In this document: in pieces, positions 1 through 6,381 of the stretch
Layout of the letters: each line of letters starts with the position of its first letter
Position numbering within the stretch: the stretch's first letter is position 1
Source of the DNA: CAZGMN01 sp964526905
GTDB taxonomy: Bacteria; Acidobacteriota; Aminicenantia; Aminicenantales; Aminicenantaceae
DNA: 20,999 bases
Direction: 5' to 3'
Assembly: GCA_964526905.1 (NCBI GenBank)
Contig: CAZGMN010000026.1
Coordinates: forward strand, 1 to 20,999
Program-made: the position numbers and the translations under genes
Notes under the pieces: generated by a model
What the model saw: the letters and a program-made list of their open reading frames with translations, nothing else
Told to the model about the DNA's origin: nothing
The model's database searches: none

Positions 1-755
1 TCTCGGTCCTCAAACCTGATGTTGAAGACTTTTGAAAAATTCTGGCCAAGATTATGGGATGTTCCCATCTGGAGGGCTTTTCCATCTGACATTAGGGCTT
101 CGATGGCATAGGTTTCCAGGGCTCCGGCAAATCTTTCCCTTTCTGACTTTTTTCCAGAAATCACCGGAATGGCCAGGTCTTCCTCCACAGACTCTTTATA
201 AAGAGAGAGAATCATCAATGTCTCTTTCTGCGCTTCTTCCTGCGTCTCATGAGCCGTGTGCCCTTCTTGCCATAAGAATTCTGTCGTCCTCAAAAAAGGC
301 CTCGTCACTTTCTCCCAGCGAACAATATTCGCCCATTGATTAATCAAGAGCGGCAGGTCCCGCCAGGACTTGATCCATTTGGCATACATGCTGCCAATTA
401 TGGCTTCTGAAGTGGGCCTCACCGCCAGCCTTTCCTCTAGCTCCTCTTTTCCCCCGTGCGTCACCCAGGCCACTTCGGGCGCAAACCCTTCCAGATGCTC
501 TGCTTCTTTTCTCAAAAAGCTTTCCGGAATGAAGAGGGGAAAATAAGCGTTCGAATGTCCTGTCTCTTTTATCCTCTTATCGATCAAGCCCTGGACGTTT
601 TCCCAAATCGCAAATCCATATGGCCTGATGACCATCATCCCCTTGATCGGAGCATAGTCAGCCAGTTCTGCTTTTTGAATAATCTCCACATACCATCTTG
701 AGAAGTCTTCACTCTTTGGAGTGAGCTGCTTCACAAAACGTTCATTCGTCTTCAA
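1..755 (-). CDS. proS: Prolyl-tRNA synthetase, archaeal/eukaryotic-like type (N-terminal part, runs off left edge)
   Basis: This enzyme charges tRNA-Pro with proline in the cytosol. About 251 codons of the 5' end are present. Translation of the minus strand gives class II synthetase features. A motif-1-like region begins PIKGMMVIRPYGFAIWENVQ, motif 2 is RPFLRTTEFLWQEGHTAH, and a GTSHNLGQNFSKVFNI segment lies close to the window edge. The N-terminus begins directly with the catalytic domain (LTPKSEDFSRWY), as in the archaeal/eukaryotic-like ProRS found in many bacteria and unlike the longer E. coli type with an editing insertion. The start is chosen as TTG at 753-755. An in-frame stop (TAG) lies 18 bases upstream and there is no earlier ATG; a purine-rich GAGAG-type stretch precedes the start. 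A strong promoter lies about 30 bases upstream. The C-terminal part is outside the window. Confidence 0.93.
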   Translation of the reverse strand, partial: MKTNERFVKQLTPKSEDFSRWYVEIIQKAELADYAPIKGMMVIRPYGFAIWENVQGLIDKRIKETGHSNAYFPLFIPESFLRKEAEHLEGFAPEVAWVTHGGKEELEERLAVRPTSEAIIGSMYAKWIKSWRDLPLLINQWANIVRWEKVTRPFLRTTEFLWQEGHTAHETQEEAQKETLMILSLYKESVEEDLAIPVISGKKSERERFAGALETYAIEALMSDGKALQMGTSHNLGQNFSKVFNIRFEDR

Positions 756-784
756 TTTATTCTCTGCTCTCTAAGTTCTCGGTC

Positions 785-813
785 ATTCTATCCACAGCCT
801 TTTTTTTTGTCAA
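785..813 (-). promoter_or_regulatory. Sigma70-type promoter of proS
   Basis: On the minus strand, TTGACA (808-813) is followed after exactly 17 bases by TAGAAT (785-790). That is a perfect -35 and five of six matches at -10. Transcription should start near 778, giving a leader of roughly 23 bases before the TTG start of proS. The A-run in the spacer is seen directly; use in vivo is inferred. Confidence 0.8.
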
Positions 814-1166
814 GAAATCCGGCTTTGGGAACTTTTTTTCCGAACAGCCGGACCGGCTTTTCTTTCCTTTATATGAAAATTTTATGCTTTTGAGAATTTT
901 TCACCTTCTCCTTCGTCGTCAAAGATGATGCAACGGCTGGTGAGTGTTATTTCTTACCTTCGCCTTGAACCCAAAGAAAGGCAGGCTTCTGTCACCGGCT
1001 CTATTTGTAACACCCACAAAATAAAAAAGATGGATAAAGAGTTGAGTTCCTTATTGACATCGGCTGAATGGCGGAAAAAAAGCCAGATGCAATTAGCCAC
1101 GGGCGTAACCTCTTTCGATGAGAAAAAATAAAAAAAAATCACCCAACAAATCATCCTTAAAAGCGA

Positions 1167-1195
1167 TTGATAGATTCCAGAGCCTGTGGCAACAT
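1167..1195 (+). promoter_or_regulatory. Possible promoter immediately upstream of the degenerate PilZ gene
   Basis: TTGATA (1167-1172), a 17-base spacer and CAACAT (1190-1195). The -10 is weak (three of six). However, its distance to the ATG (13 intervening bases) is identical to that of the TTGACA/TAACAT pair before the LuxR-type gene at 1697, and neither gene has a Shine-Dalgarno sequence. Initiation about seven bases after the -10 would give a leader of about seven bases. Confidence 0.4.
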
Positions 1196-1208
1196 TTGAA
1201 TCTCAAAA

Positions 1209-1595
1209 ATGATTGCCACAAGATTAAATGATAAGTCCTCCTTCCAAGGCGCTCCAAGAATTGTGAAGAGGGAGCGAAGTTTTGAGCTCCCTCTTCAAAT
1301 TCGAGTTGCAGGATTTGATGCCTCTGGAAAGGAAATAAGAGAATACACTCAACTTGTTTCCATCAGCTCTCAGGAAGCCACCTTCCAGCTCAACTCAAAG
1401 GTGTTGATTGGGTCAAAGCTGAGTCTATTTGTCGACATCCCCAAAACTTATCTTCTGGAAAAAGATCTAAAGCTCGAAGCGTCTGGAAGGGTGACCTTCA
1501 TCAAAGCCGAAGAAGACCGCAAGAAAAAGCAACTCGTATTTCTTCGGCTGGATAAAAGCTATCGAATACGTTCCCTTCCTTCAAATACTATTTAA
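1209..1595 (+). CDS. PilZ-like protein with degenerate c-di-GMP motifs
   Basis: A 128-residue cytosolic protein. It aligns by eye with the intact PilZ protein encoded at 2463-2891. Shared elements include an xExxLPL strand near residues 22-29 and a GSKLSLFVDIP strand matching GSKLNLMIDLP in the paralogue. PilZ domains bind c-di-GMP through an N-terminal RxxxR and a (D/N)xSxxG motif. Here the first is K20xxxS24 and the second reads S51-I-S53-S-Q-E56, so both are broken. It probably keeps the beta-barrel fold without ligand binding, perhaps as a partner protein; that is inference. The ATG at 1209 is the first start after an in-frame TGA at 1197-1199. No Shine-Dalgarno sequence is visible, which fits a leaderless or near-leaderless mRNA. 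Confidence 0.65.
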   Translation: MIATRLNDKSSFQGAPRIVKRERSFELPLQIRVAGFDASGKEIREYTQLVSISSQEATFQLNSKVLIGSKLSLFVDIPKTYLLEKDLKLEASGRVTFIKAEEDRKKKQLVFLRLDKSYRIRSLPSNTI

Positions 1596-1654
1596 ATCTT
1601 CCCTCCTTTATCCTCAAAAATATCTAATTGATATCAGTTCCTCCATCATTCTTC

Positions 1655-1683
1655 TTGACAACGAGCTATTGATTTAATAACAT
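1655..1683 (+). promoter_or_regulatory. Promoter of the LuxR-type regulator gene
   Basis: TTGACA (1655-1660), a 17-base spacer, then TAACAT (1678-1683), four of six at -10. The start codon begins at 1697, so the expected transcription start near 1690 leaves a leader of about seven bases. The sequence before the ATG is an A-run without a Shine-Dalgarno motif. Confidence 0.6.
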
Positions 1684-1696
1684 ACGCTTAAAAAAA

Positions 1697-2431
1697 ATGA
1701 GAAAATTTCAAGGCAAGGGAAAGCCGCCCAAAAAAGTTTCTGCTTCGAGCAAAGCGAGCCTCCTTCAAGAAGTAAAAAAAACAAACGTCCTCGTTTACTG
1801 CACCTCGGATTTGATCCTTCATGGAATATTAAAAACTTTGGGCAGCGCTCCTGAGCTGGAAGTCGTCAACGTCGAAAAGAGCACCATTGATTCTTTTTTA
1901 GAATCCATAAAGAATCTTAAGCCCCATGTCGTGCTTTTCATAAATTCCGAACCTCTTCCCAATCTGCGAGAAATCTGCAAGGCCATCATTGAGATTTCAA
2001 GTGCCCAAACCAAATCGAGGCTGATGCTGCTGGGAAACATCCCTTCTCATGAAGAAGTCGTCAGCTTGATGAACGCAGGTGTGAGAGGCTACTTCGATTT
2101 GAATGACCCTTCCGAACAACTGACTGAGGCGGTGAGGATAGTTCACAAAGGAGAAATCTGGCTTCCCCGCGACAAGATGAGCAGCATCATGGACAGAATT
2201 ATTTCTGTCGTCGGAAGGGACCTTAAGGAAAAAACGCTTGATCAGCTCACTCCTACAGAATTTCAAGTCCTGAGGCTTATCGGTCAAGGCAAAAGCAATG
2301 ACGATATTGCCGGAGCCCTCTTCATCAGCAAGAATACGGTTCGATCCCACATCAAAAGCATTTATGCCAAGCTCAACACTCATAGCCGGCTTCAGCTTGC
2401 CCTGTATGCTATAAATTCTGCTCTGTTTTAG
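1697..2431 (+). CDS. LuxR/NarL-type transcriptional regulator with a degenerate receiver domain
   Basis: A 244-residue DNA-binding regulator. Residues about 30-150 have the layout of a response-regulator receiver (VLVYCTSDLILHGIL, HVVLFINSEP, AGVRGYFDLNDPSEQL). Residues about 180-240 form a LuxR-family helix-turn-helix (LTPTEFQVLRLIGQGKSNDD, then ISKNTVRSHIKSIYAKL). The receiver lacks its chemistry. The acidic pair after the first strand is Y34-C35, the phosphoacceptor position is I82 (VLFIN), and the usual Lys of the GYLLK motif is not kept. It should therefore not be controlled by Asp phosphorylation; a ligand or protein partner may replace that input. A basic N-terminal extension of about 28 residues precedes the receiver. 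The PilZ gene follows 31 bases downstream, suggesting co-transcription. The regulatory target is unknown. Confidence 0.85.
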   Translation: MRKFQGKGKPPKKVSASSKASLLQEVKKTNVLVYCTSDLILHGILKTLGSAPELEVVNVEKSTIDSFLESIKNLKPHVVLFINSEPLPNLREICKAIIEISSAQTKSRLMLLGNIPSHEEVVSLMNAGVRGYFDLNDPSEQLTEAVRIVHKGEIWLPRDKMSSIMDRIISVVGRDLKEKTLDQLTPTEFQVLRLIGQGKSNDDIAGALFISKNTVRSHIKSIYAKLNTHSRLQLALYAINSALF

Positions 2432-2462
2432 CTCTTTGGGGATAACAATCGAGAGGTCAGCC

Positions 2463-2891
2463 ATGACAATGACAAAAAAAATAGTGCCAAAGAGAAAGAC
2501 TCCTAAAAAGATATCCAGAAAAGAATCGAGTTCTTCCGATGCCAAAAGCAACCGTCGGAGAGAGTGGCGCTTAGAGCTGCCGCTTCTGGCAAAAATTGAG
2601 GGAAAGCTTCCCGACGGAAAAAAATTCCAAGAGGAAACAACCATTGAAAACATAAGTGCCAAAGGAGTCTATTTCTGCCTTGACTCAGGAGTTGTCATTG
2701 GATCCAAGCTCAATCTGATGATTGATTTGCCCAGTGAGCTGACCGGCGGCGAACAATTGAGGCTTTGTCTGGGGGGATTAACGGTTCGTCTCGAAGAAGG
2801 AGATAAAAAGGGGAAAAAACAGGGAGTGGCGTTGCGCTTCCAGAGAAAATTTAAAATCACTCCTGAAAAGAAGCCAAAAAATAAAACCTAA
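2463..2891 (+). CDS. PilZ domain protein (putative c-di-GMP receptor)
   Basis: A 142-residue protein with a basic, Ser-rich N-terminal tail (residues 1-30) and a PilZ domain. Both c-di-GMP contact motifs are present: R32xxxR36 within RRREWR, and N63-I-S65-A-K-G68. Strands GSKLNLMIDLP and GVALRF follow, as in the family. The start is placed at ATG 2463 because GAGAGG (2451-2456) sits six bases upstream. A TTG at 2436 would give nine more residues but lacks a ribosome-binding site. The gene probably shares a transcript with the LuxR-type regulator 31 bases upstream. It is a clear paralogue of the degenerate PilZ protein at 1209-1595. The effector it controls cannot be read from the sequence. 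Confidence 0.85.
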   Translation: MTMTKKIVPKRKTPKKISRKESSSSDAKSNRRREWRLELPLLAKIEGKLPDGKKFQEETTIENISAKGVYFCLDSGVVIGSKLNLMIDLPSELTGGEQLRLCLGGLTVRLEEGDKKGKKQGVALRFQRKFKITPEKKPKNKT

Positions 2892-3011
2892 AGTCCGAGC
2901 TTAATCCAAAATCAGAGAATCAACGAGATATCATCCTCGATCTAAAATAATCTGTGAGCCATTGTTTTCTTCAAATACTGACAACTTTTCTATAAAATAA
3001 GCGGAAGAAAG

Positions 3012-3674
3012 ATGCTGATTGTTGCCTTAACTGGAGGAATTGCGACAGGGAAATCTGTCGTGGTAAATGTTCTCAAAGAACTGGGCTGCTACATTCAAGG
3101 CGCTGATCAAATCGCCCATGAACTCATGGAGCCGGGAAAACACGCCTGGAAACAAATTGTTGCCCATTTTGGACCACGAATCCTCAATGAAGACAAGACC
3201 ATAAATCGCTCTCGGCTGGGATCGATAATTTTTGCTGAAAAGAAAGAGAGAGCTTTCCTCGATAAACTCATTCACCCTCTTGTCCTCGAAAAGAAAAAAG
3301 AAATTGTCCATCATCTTGAAAAAGAGAGACTCTATAAAATCTTTGTCTCCGAAGCCGCCCTGACCATAGAAGCTGGTTTTGCTGGTTTCTTCGATAAGGT
3401 CATCGTCCTTTTCTGTAAAAAAGAGATCCAGGTCAAGAGATTGATGGAAAGGGATAAGATTAGCCGCGCAGCAGCCTTAAAAAAGATAAGAAGCCAGATG
3501 GACCCTAAAAAAAAGTTGAAATACGCGGATTATCTCATCGACTCCTCTGGCTCGATTCAAAGCACAGTGGAGCAAACAGAAAGAGTCTTCAGGAGTCTGA
3601 TGATGGACTATGAAGCCAAATGCGCAAAGAAAAGCTTAAGGAAGGGAAAAAGCTTAAGGCGCAATTTCGGCTGA
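3012..3674 (+). CDS. coaE: Dephospho-CoA kinase
   Basis: This enzyme catalyses the last step of coenzyme A synthesis: ATP-dependent phosphorylation of the 3'-hydroxyl of dephospho-CoA. At 220 residues it is close to the usual 200-210. The P-loop is GGIATGKS (residues 8-15). A D-Q-IAHELMEPG motif (acceptor-substrate region) follows near residue 32, with an IHPLV motif in the middle. An RAAALKKIRSQM lid-like segment and KLKYADYLIDSSG, typical of the C-terminal half, come next. GGAAG before the ATG serves as ribosome-binding site. The C-terminus carries a KSLRKG-KSLRRN duplication from an 18-base tandem repeat in the DNA, and its end overlaps the 3' end of the convergent gene by 21 bases. The role is secure; the tail looks recently altered. 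Confidence 0.95.
   Translation: MLIVALTGGIATGKSVVVNVLKELGCYIQGADQIAHELMEPGKHAWKQIVAHFGPRILNEDKTINRSRLGSIIFAEKKERAFLDKLIHPLVLEKKKEIVHHLEKERLYKIFVSEAALTIEAGFAGFFDKVIVLFCKKEIQVKRLMERDKISRAAALKKIRSQMDPKKKLKYADYLIDSSGSIQSTVEQTERVFRSLMMDYEAKCAKKSLRKGKSLRRNFG
3631..3659. repeat. Short tandem duplication at the coaE 3' end
   Basis: The 11-mer AAAGCTTAAGG occurs at 3631-3641 and again at 3649-3659, a period of 18 bases. It encodes a repeated KSLR in the CoaE tail. The second copy supplies the TAA stop (3654-3656, minus strand) of the opposing deoxyhypusine-synthase-like gene. Confidence 0.8.
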
Positions 3675-4613
3675 TTTCAACGATGCCGCAAGAAGAGGAA
3701 CCATCAGCTCGTGATGGCCGATAAAATAGAATCCTTTCCCTCTCTTTCCATGAGGCCTCTTGGCCACATTCTGATAGGGACGATAATGATGAATGAAATC
3801 AAAAACGGCAGTTGTAAAATCCTCAAGGCGTCGGCCCCTATTCCTGACAAATGATAAAGCCTTGATAAAAACTTCAGGCAGGACGACTGCCGAGCCAATA
3901 TTGACAAAAACTCCTCCGCCATCAAGTTTCTCCAACAGGGCACAGAGAAGGAAAAAATCTTTAAGAGAAGCCTTTCCCAATGCCTCCCCTTTTGCTTTGG
4001 GATGGAAATGAATGACATCTGTTCCCAGGGCCACGTGGACGGTAATGGGAATGTTCAGCTTGTAAGCAACGGCGAGAAGGCTCATGTCTTTATAGGGAAA
4101 ATCAGAAGCAGCTATCATCCCTGCCACAGCTTCGCCCAAACCCAGGCCCTCCTTCTCTCCTGAATTTATCGCCTCGTTCAATATTTCCCCTGTCTCGCGG
4201 GCCATGCCAAACTGTCCGTTCTTAACCTGAACCTCCACATCTTCTGAAGTCTTTCCTGCAAAGGCAATCTCAAAATCATGAATGACTCCGGCTCCATTAA
4301 GAGCCAGTCCTGTCATCCAGCCTTCCCTCATCAAGTCGATGATGACCGGATTCAATCCGACCTTGATCACGTGAGCTCCCAAAGCAAAGAGGATCGCCTT
4401 TTTCTTCTTCCTGGCCTTAACCATTGCAGAAATAAACTCTTTGAAATCTCTGCCGGCCAGGATTTCCGGTAGGCTTCGGACCCAGCGCCCAAAGGATTTT
4501 TCAGCAGGCAAGGGCCGCGCAAAGTCTTTAATGTTAACCTTATTCTTTCTGGCGTGAAGAGAACAGGTCTTCAAGCCTTGAGGCGAAAGGGGTTTGACCT
4601 TATACTTGCTCAT
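3654..4613 (-). CDS. Deoxyhypusine-synthase-like conserved protein of unknown function
   Basis: A 319-residue soluble protein. Conserved-looking blocks are GAHVIKVGL (about 79-87), a GAGVIHDFEIAFAGKTSEDV stretch (about 107-126), GTDVIHFHPKAKG, NIGSAVVLPEVF, FDFIHHYRPYQNVAKRP and, near the C-terminus, FIGHHELMVPLLAASL. From memory these resemble a bacterial family with the deoxyhypusine synthase (NAD-binding, Rossmann-like) fold. The last block resembles the YADASLVFPLLVAETF region of true DHS. Bacteria have no eIF5A hypusine pathway, so this is not expected to be genuine DHS; the substrate is unknown. The ATG at 4613 has only a weak ribosome-binding site. It lies 59 bases downstream of the HU-type gene on the same strand and may be co-transcribed with it. 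Confidence 0.6.
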   Translation of the reverse strand: MSKYKVKPLSPQGLKTCSLHARKNKVNIKDFARPLPAEKSFGRWVRSLPEILAGRDFKEFISAMVKARKKKKAILFALGAHVIKVGLNPVIIDLMREGWMTGLALNGAGVIHDFEIAFAGKTSEDVEVQVKNGQFGMARETGEILNEAINSGEKEGLGLGEAVAGMIAASDFPYKDMSLLAVAYKLNIPITVHVALGTDVIHFHPKAKGEALGKASLKDFFLLCALLEKLDGGGVFVNIGSAVVLPEVFIKALSFVRNRGRRLEDFTTAVFDFIHHYRPYQNVAKRPHGKRGKGFYFIGHHELMVPLLAASLKSAEIAP

Positions 4614-4672
4614 CGTCTTTGATGATCTCTATTGGAAAAAGAGGAAGCGGCGTCTTTAGCCCCTGGCTGAAC

Positions 4673-4948
4673 TTATGTCAACTTTATATTTTTCAATTCC
4701 TGCCCGGGTCTGAATTTTATCCTTTTTCCTTCTTTTATTTTTATTTGCTTCTTCCTTCGAATATCCCTTCCAAATCCTGTCTTTTTGCTAACAACCTTAA
4801 GGCTGGCAAATCCTCTGATTTCAATCTTCTCATTTCTTTTTAGGGCTTCCTTCAAAGAAGCAAGAATCCGATCAACGATTAACAATGATTTTGCCCTGTT
4901 GAACTCTGATTTCTTCTCGATAGTGAGAGCAATATCATTCTTAATCAT
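4673..4948 (-). CDS. HU/IHF-family DNA-binding protein lacking the intercalating proline
   Basis: A 91-residue nucleoid-type protein. The family layout is complete: N-terminal helices (MIKNDIALTIEKKSEFNRAK), a KIEIRGFASLKV strand corresponding to the family's LxGFGxFxV, and a C-terminal IKFRPGQELK segment. HU and IHF insert a conserved proline at the tip of each beta-arm (GRNPxTG) into the DNA minor groove to bend it. Here the arm reads GRDIRRKKQ, so Ile63 takes the proline position and the tip is very basic. DNA binding is likely; sharp bending may be reduced, which is inference. A strong ribosome-binding site (AAAGGAG) precedes the ATG at 4948. Whether it is a homodimer cannot be seen. Confidence 0.87.
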   Translation of the reverse strand: MIKNDIALTIEKKSEFNRAKSLLIVDRILASLKEALKRNEKIEIRGFASLKVVSKKTGFGRDIRRKKQIKIKEGKRIKFRPGQELKNIKLT

Positions 4949-4975
4949 CTGAGTCTCCTTTCGTCTAATAGATTT

Positions 4976-5008
4976 GTTATAAGTAACTTATTAAAGACAA
5001 AAAGTCAA
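4976..5008 (-). promoter_or_regulatory. Possible promoter for the HU-type gene
   Basis: On the minus strand TTGACT (5003-5008) is a good -35, but the best -10-like hexamer, TATAAC (4976-4981), lies 21 bases away, which is too far for a standard promoter. A 17-base spacing would use TACTTA, a poor -10. The A/T-rich region shared with the divergent nfeD promoter makes a promoter here likely, but its exact site is uncertain. Confidence 0.3.
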
Positions 5009-5017
5009 GATAAATTA

Positions 5018-5046
5018 TTGACTTGTTTCCCCTGACTCCCTATAAT
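5018..5046 (+). promoter_or_regulatory. Near-consensus sigma70 promoter of the nfeD operon
   Basis: TTGACT (5018-5023), exactly 17 bases, then a perfect TATAAT (5041-5046). The GTG start of nfeD begins at 5056, only ten bases after the -10 ends. Transcription starting at the usual distance (about 5053) would give a leader of only a few bases. No Shine-Dalgarno sequence lies upstream of the GTG, which agrees with this. Confidence 0.8.
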
Positions 5047-5055
5047 GAATTCACC

Positions 5056-6333
5056 GTGAAAAGAAATTTCCTCATTTTTTCCCTCATCTTCATTCTCCCC
5101 GTGGCAAGCGCTGCTTCCATCTTAAAAATCACCGTTGACGCACCCATTCATCCCATTACTTCAGAATATATCCGCAAGACCATTGACCGGGCAGAAAAGG
5201 AAAATGCCCGTCTGCTTATTATCGATTTCAACACCCCAGGCGGACTTGACACATCGATGAGAGAGATAATCGGGAGAATCCTCAGCTCCAAAATACCAGT
5301 CGCGGCTTATGTCACGCCCAGCGGCGCCCGGGCCGCTTCGGCCGGCTTTTTCATTTCTGTCGCCTGCGACATCTTTGTTATGTCTCCTGGAACAAGCACT
5401 GGCGCAGCCCATCCTGTCGGCGTATCGATAACCGGTCAGTCCATGGATAAGACCGAGGAGGATAAAGTCACCAACGACGCCGTCTCTTATATTAAAACAA
5501 TCGCCGAAAAGAGGGGAAGAAATGTCCGCATGGCTGAAGATGCTGTCCGAAAGAGCCTTTCCTATACTGAAAAGGAAGCTTTGGAAGGAAAGGTGATCGA
5601 TCTAATCGCCAAGAATGAGCAGGAAATCATCGAATATTTCGACGGCAAGAAAATCAAAAGATTCGATGGAAGAGAGGAAAAGCTCGAGCTCAAAGACTCC
5701 CCGATCGTTGAAATTCTGATGACTGCCAGGCAGAAATTTCTCCTCACCATCTCCAACCCCAACTTGGCTTATATCCTTCTCATGCTCGGATTGCTCGGGC
5801 TTTATTTTGAGTTCTCAAATCCCGGCGCAATTCTCCCTGGCGTTCTTGGCGGAATCTCACTTCTCTTGGCCATCTTCTCCTTCCAGATTTTACCCACCAA
5901 TTACGTTGGCTTACTCTTGATCTTGCTGGCCATCGCCTTATTTTTCCTTGAGATCAAAGTCCAGAGCTATGGAATCTTATTCGCTGGAGGAATCATGGCT
6001 ATGATTATTGGCTCGATGATGCTCATCAACGCTCCCATCCCGGAATTGCGGCCCAGCCTGAAGTTTATCATTCCTATGGCCGTGGGCCTTTCTCTGATTT
6101 TCATCTTCTTGATAACCATCACAGTTAAGGCCCACATGAGAAGGGTCCACACCGGCAAAGAAGGCTTAGTTGGAGAAATAGGAGTTGCCCAAACCGACCT
6201 TAATCCTGAAGGCAAAGTTTTTGTCCATGGAGAACTATGGAATGCCGAGGCCACCGAGGAAATGCCTAAGGGCTCCAAAGTCAAAGTTTTGGAAGTCATG
6301 AAGGACTTGAAAATAAAAGTGACAAAACCTTGA
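5056..6333 (+). CDS. nfeD: NfeD-type membrane serine protease (ClpP-like domain, membrane segments, OB-fold tail)
   Basis: A membrane-anchored protease of the long NfeD class, which typically works with a stomatin/slipin partner. Residues 1 to about 20 form a signal peptide (MKRNFLIFSLIFILPVASA). A ClpP-like domain follows, with a catalytic Ser95 in ARAASAGFF and a Lys147 in AVSYIKTIAEKRGRN, matching the Ser/Lys dyad of archaeal 1510-N proteases. Four to five membrane segments occupy about 230-370, and a soluble OB-fold NfeD tail (GKEGLVGEIGVAQTDL) ends the protein. GTG 5056 is chosen as the start. Starting there gives a clean signal peptide, whereas the TTG at 5023 would lie inside the promoter. 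The slipin gene follows 48 bases downstream, as expected for this pair. Confidence 0.93.
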   Translation: MKRNFLIFSLIFILPVASAASILKITVDAPIHPITSEYIRKTIDRAEKENARLLIIDFNTPGGLDTSMREIIGRILSSKIPVAAYVTPSGARAASAGFFISVACDIFVMSPGTSTGAAHPVGVSITGQSMDKTEEDKVTNDAVSYIKTIAEKRGRNVRMAEDAVRKSLSYTEKEALEGKVIDLIAKNEQEIIEYFDGKKIKRFDGREEKLELKDSPIVEILMTARQKFLLTISNPNLAYILLMLGLLGLYFEFSNPGAILPGVLGGISLLLAIFSFQILPTNYVGLLLILLAIALFFLEIKVQSYGILFAGGIMAMIIGSMMLINAPIPELRPSLKFIIPMAVGLSLIFIFLITITVKAHMRRVHTGKEGLVGEIGVAQTDLNPEGKVFVHGELWNAEATEEMPKGSKVKVLEVMKDLKIKVTKP

Positions 6334-6381
6334 AAAAGGTTTGATGATAGACAACAACCTGTAATAAAGGAGGAAAGAAAA

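Larger units (their letters stand above)
756..1208. other. 453-base intergenic region between proS and the first PilZ-like gene
   Basis: The left end holds the proS promoter. At 819-858 there are three mutually complementary hexamers: CCGGCT at 819-824, AGCCGG at 846-851 and CCGGCT at 853-858. Alternative hairpins can form, the second followed by a T-rich run. The right end holds a possible promoter (1167-1195). Short open frames on both strands around 925-1154 have no ribosome-binding site or recognisable domain, so I do not call them genes. I see no RNA gene here. Confidence 0.6.

Noticed and set aside
925..1154. Short open frames on both strands (68 and 66 codons)
   Set aside because: They overlap each other, have no ribosome-binding site, domain or signal peptide, and sit in an A/T-rich spacer.
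2436..2462. TTG start upstream of the PilZ gene
   Set aside because: No ribosome-binding site; ATG 2463 has GAGAGG at the right distance.
1997..2662. A 221-codon open frame on the minus strand
   Set aside because: It lies antisense to the LuxR-type and PilZ genes, which have clear family motifs. No motif or ribosome-binding site supports it.
4653..4681. Promoter-like TTGACA with TAAAGA on the minus strand before the deoxyhypusine-synthase-like gene
   Set aside because: The -35 is perfect but overlaps the HU stop region, and the -10 matches only three of six, so it may be chance.
5023..5055. TTG 5023 as the nfeD start
   Set aside because: It lies inside the promoter and would put a non-signal-like extension before a good signal peptide.
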